From Linyphia triangularis (taxonomy: Eukaryota; Arthropoda; Arachnida; Araneae; Linyphiidae): a stretch of 64,000 nucleotides of DNA. Each line of letters opens with the position of its first letter. Position 1 is the first letter of the stretch. Location of the stretch: assembly GCA_963978545.1 (NCBI GenBank), contig OZ021724.1, forward strand, positions 27,889,933 through 27,953,932, given 5' to 3'. The position numbers and the translations under genes were made by a program. Positions 24,846 through 35,204 of the stretch are shown here, piece by piece. Under the pieces are notes generated by a model, which had not been told where the DNA came from, made no database searches, and was given only the letters and a program-made list of their open reading frames with translations.

Positions 24846-25572
24846 TTCTGAAGATAAGCCAAAATAAAACCTCATGGCCTATAATTGAGAAATATGGAAA
24901 CGGGTCGTAAAGAAATAGCAAAGATAATACGTAAACTCATCGTGCATGTAAAAATTAAATTAAATCGGTGAGAGAAAGAGGAAAATTGCACTAAATCAAT
25001 ACAAGCCTAGACCTATTCAGTTGTGTCCACTTTACGGGTGCCCAAAGCAATGATCAAATATGGATACACCAGTGCACCACAGTTTTTTGCATAGTCAATC
25101 AGTGTCCCAGCATTAAAGCTGTCATACTTGCGAAACATTTCCAGGGTTAAATGATGCATTCTATCACGATTTAGAGCTGTCGGTTAAAAGGCAGGTTTTT
25201 AAAGTTTCTATTACCGTATGTAAGATACTAAGCAATATTCCAGCAAATACAATTTAGCGATATTTAATGACAAATCCTCTTCTGTTAAGGTTGACGAAAT
25301 TTCTAATAAAAAATGCCATTTTGATATTTTTAAATCCCTTGTATTAACTTTAATGTATGGTAATTTTGTTTCCGTGCAAAATCTTCGAAGGGGCCCATTT
25401 GCGATCATTCAATAAAGCTGAAACTTTGAAGCCAACTTGTCACTGACAATGATGCATTCTATCGAGTTTCGGGAAACAAAAACAAGTTAGTCAATGCCAC
25501 GGAATCGATTGTTTTTTTCGTTGTAATCGAACATAATGAAAACTCGAACCGAGCTGGAAATCTCTTAAATAT
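24846..25572. other. Unassigned intergenic stretch
   Basis: Moderately AT-rich. A short phrase (tgatgcattctatc) occurs twice, near 25151 and 25449, but no element boundary or reading frame can be supported. Confidence 0.5.
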
Positions 25573-26325
25573 TGTTACGAATTTTTGTATATTTGTAAAT
25601 ATTTCGTAGTGTTAATTTTGTAAATAGGAAAATTTATGTTCATTTTGCATAAGGCAGTGCAATAATTCGTCTTAACTTGGCTTCCCTGCAGTGTGTCTAT
25701 TAATGCTTGATAACGAGTTTTACAGAGATAACTCTGGGAAGCGAGTTCTACAAGGAGCAGGTCATTTAACATTATGGTAATGGTAATCTCGCCAAATTGA
25801 CGAGATAGAGCCAAGTTGGCGACGGTTTTGGCGACTAATTTTTGACATTTTGGCGGCATTTTCGGCCCCCATGTACATGTATAGGACTTTTCGACTATGA
25901 TCTAGAAAGTTCTCCAAATATCTACCTCTAGAAGTTTCAAGAATGTTCACCTCCCCTATATAAGACCGGTCAAGTGTGGGGGGAGTAGTAGTTGACTGAG
26001 GTTAGTCAGTGAGTCGACTGGAATTACGGAGTTAGTTGAGTCCGTGAGTTGACTGGAATTACTGAGCTGAGATACTGAGTCTCAGCGAGCGTTCAGAGAG
26101 TTCCGAAAGCGAACTGTATTGCATTGTCTTTTGCGGTGATTTAGCAGTTGTGTGTCAAGTTTAACTGCTGTTTGTGCTCTATTGTTGTGTATAGAGCTGT
26201 ATTGAGTCTACAAGAACGAGAAGTTCTGGAGTTGTAAAGGAATCTGTGAAGAGTTATATTGGAATACATTTCTGAAAGTGTTGATCTGCTTTGTCTTCAA
26301 ATCTTTCGAACCCATCCACGCAACA
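25573..26325 (+). mobile_element. Solo LTR of a Gypsy-type retrotransposon (753 bp)
   Basis: It begins TGTTACGA and ends CGCAACA, bounded by the 4-bp duplication ATAT (25569-25572 and 26326-26329). A TATA box (tatataag) lies at 25957-25964, giving long U3 and R-U5 parts. An internal imperfect repeat (agtcgactggaattac / agttgactggaattac) follows the TATA box. No internal retroviral-type genes flank it, so it is a recombination remnant. Gypsy is inferred from the TGTTACG start and 4-bp duplication. Confidence 0.82.
25957..25964 (+). promoter_or_regulatory. TATA box of the solo LTR
   Basis: tatataag within cccctatataagaccgg, about 385 bp from the left LTR end, at the place expected for the U3 promoter. 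Confidence 0.65.
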
Positions 26326-26329
26326 ATAT

Positions 26330-28013
26330 GTTGCAATTGAACATAAAAGTTGGCATTGCATGTAAAGGATTCATAGTAAAAACTTGGTTTTTAAGGGTTA
26401 GTTTTTTTCACTCTAAATGGATTGGGACCTCGATATGCATAAGCTCCATAATATATTTTTAGAAGCAATTTAATTAGATGAGTGTACATATTCTATATTT
26501 ATTTTGGTACATTTGGCCTAATCTTTTATCTGTCGAATAAAGAAATTAACCTTTTGTATAAAGATGATTTTCATTTTTGCAAGACGTTCATTTTACTTTT
26601 TGCACATTTACCACTGTTTAAAGAAAATTGATAGTTGTTGAAAAAAACATGAATAGTTATTACCAGAACGATTTCTATCAAAATAGTTAGAAAGCGTTGT
26701 TGGCAGTTCCTGGAAAAACAAATTTTTTCAATGGTTGGTATCTTTCTGCTCATGGCCGTTTTAGACGAAAACCATTTTTTCACGTTCATAAGCATAACTT
26801 ACTTGTATAATGAATTTAAACATCGTTGTATGATCCGGTTTGGAGTTTTGTATGATACATACAGACCCTTTTCCCAAGACTACATTTTTTTTTCCTTTCC
26901 CCGGACTACGGACTTTTCAAAATGTGTTAGATCACTAGTGAATTTACTTGGATCGTTTTTTAGCCTAATAAAATGATTTCATTATCCAAATTACTTACCA
27001 GGTAATTAAAAGTAAAAATATGAATGAAACAAAGACGCTAATTGAAAATTAAAATTAATTTTGCTGTGCGTTTTAAAATTGTTTTTGTTCATTGCAAACT
27101 CTGTTTAAGAAATAACAAATATTTTTATCCAAAATCCATTCTAAGTTTGAAATTGAAATTACTACAAAAAATTAAAGTAAGTAAACATATAAAGTTTTCT
27201 AAAATTCATACAGTATCATTATTCATTTATTTGTTTAATTCAATAAAGGATCATACAGAAAATTTTGTCAAGGCAAGTGGGTAAATAAAAATGAAAAGGT
27301 TGTTTTAAAGCTAGTTCAAATGCAAATGTCAAAAATAGGAAATTTCAAAGATTGAAAACCCGTTTTCTATAAGCATATTTCTGTCAAATGGTTAGTGTCT
27401 TTTTTGCTTCAGTAATCCTTGAAATATAGTGATGACTCAGCCAATAAGGGCTTTCAATCGTAAATATTAATATAAACAGCTGACATTACATTTCCGCTAA
27501 TAATTCCCCCGTTCTTAAGTAAACGCAATGAAGAGAAATTTATTCCATTTGTGGCAGCCATCACTATGAGGGGGGAAAAAAAACCTTTTTGACTACAAGA
27601 CTTCGGAAAATCCAAAATAATTATTTTTCCTTTTTCAAACGCAGGACCTGGAAAAGTACTTATAAAAATGAGAGTTGTTCTTTTTCCTATTCACTGTGAG
27701 TTAATACATCAATCGATTGTGTCCAATTCAAATGGCAAGAACAAGAATTCAGAGCAATTGCGACTTGAGGAGCGCGAATTTCTAAAGAGCCTCAAGTTGC
27801 TTTTGGCCGTTTTCCAGAAAGAGTTTTGTCCCACTATGTTACCGTGAAATTAAAGATTTTATCCTTCTATGATAATAGAGGGGGGGGGGGGGGGATTCTG
27901 CGAATCATTTGTTGTGCTTACAGTAGCGGCGATTGCGAGTCATAAATGTGTGAAAAGTGGGTTGGAGCAAACCCCAACAATATATCCATATTGCCATAAA
28001 AAAACACTAAATA
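26330..28013. other. AT-rich non-coding stretch
   Basis: No gene or element recognised. A poly-G run lies at 27881-27894. The 27869-28132 part of a 202-codon open frame is not conserved and runs through this run. Confidence 0.5.
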
Positions 28014-28590
28014 CAGGGTGGGGCATAAAGATCTCCCTAATTTGCCGCTGTCGCTGTGGTGGCGCTAGTGTAGAGGGCATGTTCGAAGTAGCGCTGTTAT
28101 ATGTCCCTAATTACGCTATTTCAACTGACAGTATGTCTTGGACTAGTGAGCATCGTGCGTTCGTTGTCGAAACTTATTTTAAAAATGCGGATTCCATCAT
28201 TGAAACGCAACGATTATTTCGTAGGCACTTTGGAGTAAGCAGGCATGGAAGAATACCCTACAGAAAGACAATATCCTTATGGGTTGCTAATTTTAGAGAA
28301 ACAGGTTCGATTCGAAATTGCAGCAATTCCTCCAGCAATGGTGGAAAAGGTTATGCTGAATTTCCGGGAGAGACTTCACAAGTGTATAGAGAACGAAGGA
28401 AAACATTTAGACGATATCCTTTTTCGTACAACAAAACCTCGAAATTAATTAATAGTAAAAATTGTTGCAGATTGTAAAAATTAATTAATGGCAAACATTC
28501 TATCCGAATGTAAAATAAAATATTTGTTTTCAATGTCCTATATATTTTTATTGACCTCTTAAAATGGGGAGATCTTTATGCCCCACCTTG
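28014..28590 (+). mobile_element. Mariner-superfamily internal-deletion element (577 bp)
   Basis: Inverted ends read CAGGGTGGGGCATAAAGATC and its near-identical partner CAAGGTGGGGCATAAAGATC, flanked by TA dinucleotides (28012-28013, 28591-28592), the hallmark of Tc1/mariner insertion. It retains the two ends of a transposase gene but has lost the catalytic middle, so it can only move with help from a full-length relative. Confidence 0.9.
28133..28450 (+). pseudogene. Deleted mariner-type transposase remnant
   Basis: From the ATG at 28133, MSWTSEHRAFVVETYFKN and RHGRIPYRKTISLWVANF match the N-terminal DNA-binding (helix-turn-helix, DUF4817-like) region found in many arthropod mariner-type transposases, about 60 residues. 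After FRETGSI the frame jumps by deletion. In another frame MLNFRERLHKCIENEGKHLD resembles the C-terminal end of the same kind of protein. The catalytic D,D,D region is absent. Residues before 28133 in the open frame are not part of the gene. Confidence 0.8.
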
Positions 28591-28650
28591 TATATAAAAG
28601 TAAAGCGAACATTTGTCCCTCTCCCTTTGATCATTACAGGAGGCTACTTA

Positions 28651-30210
28651 CACTGCGTGAAAAAAGTAGAAGGACACATGATTTTTTTTTATAAATAAAA
28701 AACACTGATTTTTTCCCATAACAATTTAATGAGTAACACTTTAAATTACTAATTACAAACAGATAACTGTATCTGAAAATTGAAACAAAAAAAATACAGG
28801 TCAAGTACAGCAATAAATCAGTTTTGACTTCATCATACTCTGTGAAAAAAGTAGAAGGACACTTCTAAATAATGCAAATAAAAGTCTTATTAATAGGGAA
28901 TTCTTCCCCCATTGGCTTTGATTACTTCAAAAATTCGATTTGGCACCGAATCATATAAAGTTTGAATTTCTGTTTGGCAGAAATTGTCCCATACATAATT
29001 CAAAGTTCTCCGAAGCTCAACTATAGATTCAAACTGCTTGCCTCCGCGTAAACGCGAAGAACAATCATTGCCCATATGTTCTCTACAATGTTGAGGTCAG
29101 AGCTTTTAGCAGGCCATGGCAAAACCCAAACATTATTTGCTGCAAACCAATTTTTAACCCCATTAGCTGTGTGAATTGATGCTCCGTCCTGTTGAAAAAT
29201 CCAGTCATTTCCGCCTAGCTCAACGCCGTAGGGAAGGAGATCTGAATTCAAGACTTGGATGTAGTCTGTGTGTTTCTGCCTGCCACTCAGGAACACTAGG
29301 ATTGTTCTTCCTCCGTACATGACTGCCAACCAAACCATTAAACTCCCTCCTCCCATCTGTCGGGTAGAATAAGTCTTTTCTGCAGTACCGAGACAGTGGC
29401 AATAGTATTTGTAGCCATCTGGACCGTCTAAATTAAATCTTTTCTCATCAGAAAATATAACGGAGGTCCATTCTGACGTCCAGGACATGTGATTTTTAGC
29501 CCAGTGCAGTCGGTGTTCAATGTGCCTTTCATTCCATTTGGGATGGTGCTTCCTTTTTCGGAATACGAAATTTTCGGACCTTTTTATGTAGTTGTAGACA
29601 GTTCTTCTTGAAACGTGTGTGATGCCTGCATTATTTTGAGCTTTGGCAATACTTCCATCCGTTTTTTTTTTAGTTCCCGAATGATTTTTCTTTGATAACG
29701 TTGAGTCAGTTTTTTAGGTCGGCCAGTCTTCTTTTTGGTTCCCTGACTACTAGGATTTCTTATATAGTTTGAAACAGTATTTGGACTAATATGTAGCTGG
29801 CGTGCAATCTCTCTCACACCTTTGCCATCGTTTTTGTAGGCATAAATTTGGCCTTTTTCAAACTCCATAAAGGTTTTCCTCTAGGCATTCTAAAAAGATG
29901 AAAACGACGGATTTCCAATAAAATAGTATGTTTTTCTTAACAAAAACAGTTAAAAAGAATGAAACACCTACCTTTGAGGCTTACAATATTCCAAAACAAA
30001 TTATTTTAGCACGTGTCCTTCTACTTTTTTCACACACCAAAAATCGTTAAGTACTGTTTTTCTTAATTTTTACTAGTGGTAGATAAAATTTACTCATTTA
30101 TAAAAAAGAAAAAATAGCCAAACTACATAAAAAAAGAAATTTAGATCAGGAGGATCGAAATACAAAGCATAAATTACAAAATGTGACTGTCCTACTTTTT
30201 TCCCGTAGTG
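28651..30210 (-). mobile_element. Tc1-type transposon with IR/DR ends (1,560 bp)
   Basis: Bounded by TA (28649-28650 and 30211-30212). Each end holds two copies of the binding-site motif gtgaaaaaagtagaaggaca: left at 28656-28676 and 28842-28862, right (inverted) at 30013-30037 and 30186-30205. The outer right copy is slightly eroded. The double-repeat end structure is the IR/DR arrangement known from Tc1-like elements. It encloses one minus-strand transposase gene that is frameshifted. Confidence 0.92.
28890..29868 (-). pseudogene. Tc1 transposase, two frameshifts
   Basis: The gene starts MEFEKGQIYAYKNDGKGVRE, with a paired helix-turn-helix (REIARQLHISPNTVSNYIR) and a GRPKK minor-groove motif at residues about 50-54. 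Catalytic motifs are intact as residues: FSDEKRFN (first Asp), IFQQDGAS (second Asp) and NIVENIW (Glu). Exactly 34 residues separate the second Asp from the Glu, so it is a DD34E Tc1 protein. Frameshifts lie in a homopolymer A run near 29662-29671 and near 29045. Length, about 326 codons, is normal for the family, so decay is recent or slight. No function is expected now. Confidence 0.92.
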
Positions 30211-30228
30211 TATTAGGAGTTATTACCA

Positions 30229-30612
30229 CAAAACTAGGAGTGTGGAATATCGCATAACATTTAATTACACTTTAATACTGGTCTTTACATTTAAATTTGA
30301 CGTGGAATAGTATTATCACTATTTTCATTCATTTAAAAAAAATGGCCAGTTTGATGATATTTCTTACATGGGGGGGAAAAAACACCAAAATGACGAATTT
30401 GGCGATATACTTTTCGATAATTCTTCGTTATCCTTCTTGGAAGTTAAACAGAGGGGAGGGGGAAAAAATGGTCGTTGATGAGAGATGCTCAAGAGAGGAC
30501 AACTCTGTGTTAAAGACATTCATTTTTCAACTTTTTACACCTTTATAGCATTTTTACGGGAATTTTGGATGTGAGGATGTTTAGAACACCTCAAGAGGCA
30601 TTACAATAGTGA
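30229..30612 (+). repeat. Rep-A interspersed repeat, 3'-truncated copy
   Basis: It starts ctaggagtgtggaatatcgca and follows the 15826 copy through the ttggcgatatacttttcgat and aactctgtgttaaag blocks. It then fades after about 380 bp. Confidence 0.7.
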
Positions 30613-30779
30613 TTTTTTTTCTTCCAATTTTATATACTTTGAGCACATGGTTTGGCGTTCATAACGACGTCACTTCTTTGAAACCAACTCGTGGGCAAGC
30701 GGGGTATTTTTCTCCTTTTGACATAAAATAAACTGAGATTTTTTTATCGGTCCGTTTTCAAACTGGACAAATTATGAAG

Positions 30780-30930
30780 GTTCCATTTTTTTGACAAGGA
30801 ATTTTGTGAAAGGTCTGTTTGTTGGACATGAAATTTTGTAAAGGGTCCTTTTCCTTTTGTTGGTTATGGAATTTTGTGAAGGGTCAGTTTTTTGGACATA
30901 AAGTTTTGTGAAGGGTCCTTAAACGGATCC
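30780..30930. repeat. Short imperfect tandem repeat
   Basis: The phrase ttttgtgaagggtc preceded by ttggacat(g)aa recurs about four times at 30-50-bp spacing (around 30800, 30835, 30870, 30905), with substitutions. Confidence 0.7.
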
Positions 30931-33900
30931 AAATTCCCTTCTGCATAAATCCCTGATATATATTTATATGAATTATTTTTTAAACTACTAAATACCATTT
31001 TAGAAAACATTCTATGCATTTTGAAATGGCAATAAACTGCTTTGCCGCATTGTCAATATGATTATTGTTTCGTATTTTCTTTTAGTACTCAATTTACAAA
31101 CCAATTGATAGGCCACCAACATTAATCTTTCTTAATGTTCTTTTTTCTTGCTTTTGTTGAATTACGAACTTACTTTTATGATCCGGTGTTGATTTTGCGA
31201 ATGAAAATCAAGTCGATTGAATAAGTCAAGTCCATAGGCGACAAACAGATATAGTGATCACTTTACCAAAAATAGTTTGAAAACTCCTTTTTTAAATAAT
31301 TCCAAATTTTCAATATAAATCTTGTATCCGTTATGGACGAAAGCAAGTAGCGCTGTTTCCCAATCTAATGCAAGTATCGTAATTCCTCCTAAATCAACCT
31401 TTCCTCATTGCGCTGGATTTACACCTGCTCTCACCAATGCTTCTGGAAGAAAAAAATAAGCATTTATTTTCAGCATGTGTTTTTTGCAAAAACTATAGTT
31501 TTCAATTTTCAAAAGGTTTTGTCATTCTATTTTCAAATCGTAATTTAATAATTGATCTTCCAACTTGTTTTTGCTGTCTAAAACAGAAAATCGTCGTAAT
31601 AAAACAAGCAAAGCGGAATGGTCGGCCGTATAAAAATTATATAAATAATCTCCTGGATATCAGTTTAATTTTTCCAATGTCTTGGAATTTGCTCATGGAA
31701 AACTTAACTTCTAAATTATTATTCCTAGAAATGTGAATTTCAATCACATTTTTTTAATGTTGAAACTTATTTGTTTCTTTTTAGCAACCTCTATAAGAGT
31801 GTTTTATCAGAACAACCTGTTGGTATATTGATAACAAATGGGTATTGCCAAATATTGTTTCAAAAGAACTTAATTAAAAAAAATTCTTTATTTGCAAAAA
31901 AATAATAATTCGATATATGCTTGTGTGAGCAAACTTAGTGAATAGCAAAACAAACTAAAATCACGTTTAATCTTGTTTAAAAGTTTAAATTCGAAAATAA
32001 AAAAATTAAAAACTACAGCACCATTTTCAACCTGTGAGAGTGATCGGGCAATTTATGGTTAGGTCTTGAAAATTTATATGTGTGGAGTTTATACAATAGT
32101 TGGTGGCATTGGTTCACCATAGTAAAATTGCATTAAAATGTTGTTCAATTAAGACCTGAATTTCAAAGGGTTTAAGTGTGTTGCCTTCAAGGAAAAAACT
32201 CAATCGTATTTGCATCTCAAATCAGTTTTCAAAAAGAAAAGATGTCATAAGAAATACCACAAATATCGAAGTAAAAATAAATAGCATATAGTTAAAACTA
32301 AATTATTCTTATACTGTTTTCTGAACTTTGCTTGTAATGTTTAATGGTTTAAAAAGGCAATAAAATGTTCTATTAGATTATACGCATAGATTAATGAAAT
32401 TAATCAATGCATATGCAGCACAATTATAATGTTTAAGACCTCAAAGTCTTTCAAGACATTTGTATCTTAAATGGGAGAAAATCAATGACTTCATGACTAA
32501 GTATTGATTTCAAGATCTTCTATCAACTTAGCATATTTTTATACATATAATTTCAGTATCCAATTTCCTTTGGAGTGGATGGTAAAAATCAGTAAAACTA
32601 GTTTTTAAGTTGTGTTTTAAAGAATAGTACGGTAGTCTCAATCAACCACCCTTAAGACGTAGAAAATGGTTTCAACATACTAAATAAATATTAGTCACTA
32701 TTACTCCCTGAAAAGAAAAGGTGTAGACTGGCTTCGTGTTTTGAATAAGTACAAAGACAATGGAACAGACAAAAAGGTTAATTTAGAGCAGAATAGTTAT
32801 GGGACAGCCAAAGAATCTAATTTGAGCTATGATTGCCATTATATATACTATAGCTAATATGATTAATTTGGATGTTATGCATAATAAATGGTTATTATTC
32901 ATAATATTCTACATATTAACCTGGTTATAATACATAACCAGTTATTACGTTTAATATTCAAATTAATCACATTGGATATAACATAAATATTATTGTCAAT
33001 ATAATTGTATAGCCAATATAATAAAATACCTAATAGAATGGATACTATTTTTAAAACAGCCAATTATATTTATAATTTAAAAAGTAATAACTAAATAAAA
33101 GTAATAATAAAATACACACATTTTTTTCATATCCATGATAAAAAATAATTTGGCAAAAAATGTCTGTTTCACAGCAAATTGTAATACAAATGGAGCAGAT
33201 GCAAAACCTAAGCATAAAGACAAAATGCATAAACTATGGCCTGGTTTAAACAGTACAAACATAACAATTTTAATCAACTGCCTCTAAAGTATTGAAGCAT
33301 TCTAAATGTGCATCACTTAGTTATAATATAAACATAGCAACATTTGGTAGCCAAGCACAGGTGTTTCAATCGTAACATAGTTTATAAGCTCATAACAACA
33401 TAGTTTGTGCATTTTTTAATTTTTTTTTTATAAAGTAAAAAATAGTTTCTATGAGGACTTTTAAAGAACATAAAAAGCTTATCTGAAGATAATAAAAATG
33501 CTTACAAACATTTAAAATTAAATTTTTTAAGTAACAAATATATAAGGTATATCAATGAATAAAAGAATAAATACTTGTATAATAACAGTATATATTAATT
33601 GAAAACATATTTCGAGGTCAACTAGAGAGTGATTTTATTAGATTATGAAATAAGTGAAAAAACAAAAAAAGTTAACTTAAAAATCATTTGTGTAGTTCTT
33701 TAAAAAGACTTTTTACGAAACCATGCAAAACTAAGCATGTCAATTACCTTTTCACAATAAATAATTAGGTTTCCAAGTACATTAAAGGCTCTCAGAAACA
33801 ATAAGTCAATAAGTGAAAATGAGAAATTCTAATGATTTATAAGGACTATGCAGACGATGTAAAAATATAATTCTAACTATTAATACAGTTGAAGTTTAGG

Positions 33901-35131
33901 ATGTATGATTGGAATATTTTACAACATGGACACATGCAATGTTCTATAAAAAACCTTTTGCAAGTGCTAGAACAGAGATTAAACATTAAGTTCTTTGTTT
34001 TTAAATCACTGACAGTAATTCTCTAAATATTTAAAGGAAAAAAGAAGCATTAAATGAATTACATAATCCAAACAAAGATTTTAATTTAATCATGACACAA
34101 ATCGAAGAGACCAATTGATAAGTCAAATATTCAAGAAAAAAAATTATCAACAAAATTATACAGGAAAAAATATGAATGAGTTATTGTTTTAAAAATGTAT
34201 TGATCTTTAAGATACTCTACATCTACATTTAAAAATGTATGATATAACTAATGATTTTATAAATAGAGATGTATTTATAAATTTTGTAAGAATAGAGAAA
34301 ACCACATTTTAGAAACTTACCCTATTATGAAGTTTATAAACTTGTCAAATAACTTCAATACATTCAGTGACCATTCAGGGGAAAAGTTGAACAAATAAGT
34401 AAGTGAAAGGAAATAAAATTTAAAATGAAACTAAATATTCTTATGAATGAACCATAAAAGAACAATTATATTACATACAAACATTTTCTTGATTTTAACT
34501 TAACTTATTAAAACCACATTCGAATATAAATGTATATTCAAACAACAGAATTTACTATAAATCAACGGAAATACGGAAGAAAAACTTATATACTTCTATA
34601 GTCAGAGCATCAGCAACACAGTTTCAAGAAATATAAAACTGGAATATATAAATTAAACTACTGCAATTAAAGCAGAATCTCTAATAAATTAAATGCAAAA
34701 TTGACATGTTTGGTGTTATTTGGTAAAATTGATATGTTTGGTGTTATTTGGTAAAATTAAAATGTTTGATGTAATTAATATTATAGACTCAATGAGCTTT
34801 GCATAGATAAGAGAAATGCCTTCACATAACTAAAGAAGATACCTATACCACCATATAAATCTAAAGAGTGAGCAAAGCTGTTAGGTTGTTTTCTAAACCG
34901 TTAACATGATCGTCATTGGTCAGACTATGTTCTCGATTCCCTAATTAAAAAGCATGTTCAAAGGCTAAAAATAATTAACAAACAAAATGAGAATAAATAA
35001 AAGTTTAATGATATATTATAAGGACTTTTACAAATAATTTCTCCAAGGAAAAGAGCAATTTAACAAAAGATGATGTTGTACTATAAGTTAATATTTTATA
35101 TTTCTTTCGAATTTGAAGTTTTAAAACATTG
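30931..35131. other. AT-rich non-coding stretch, includes the Asterix 3' UTR at its upper end
   Basis: No second gene could be supported. The Asterix 3' UTR must begin at 35131 and run toward lower coordinates, but its end is not visible. Small direct repeats occur at 34701-34770 (three imperfect copies of a 28-bp tgtttggtgttatttggtaaaat phrase). A large palindrome at 32857-32985 is listed separately. Confidence 0.6.
32857..32985. repeat. Large imperfect palindrome
   Basis: The left arm taatatgattaatttggatg... mirrors the right arm ...tattcaaattaatcacatt. Inner segments (aatggttatta / aataactggtta) also pair, giving arms of about 50 bp around an AT-rich centre. It could be a short foldback element; no target duplication is clear. 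Confidence 0.6.
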
Positions 35132-35204
35132 CTATGAAAAACCAGGTAAAGTCATTGGTTGTGGATTTTGCAAATACGACATCACAACAGCTGAAATTGA
35201 TAGC
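35132..35204 (-). CDS. WDR83OS: Asterix coding exon 4 (terminal)
   Basis: Acceptor tttcttttag. It completes Met-90 and encodes [18 protein letters not shown] followed by LPGFS and TAG. The first 18 residues match the family; the last five do not, which suggests a lineage-specific C-terminus or a substitution that removed the usual PPW end. I could not place a confident polyadenylation signal downstream (toward lower coordinates). Confidence 0.93.

Noticed and set aside
27869..28132. First 88 codons of a 202-codon open frame
   Set aside because: They run through a poly-G run and unrelated DNA and into the mariner inverted end; the conserved transposase text begins only at the ATG at 28133.
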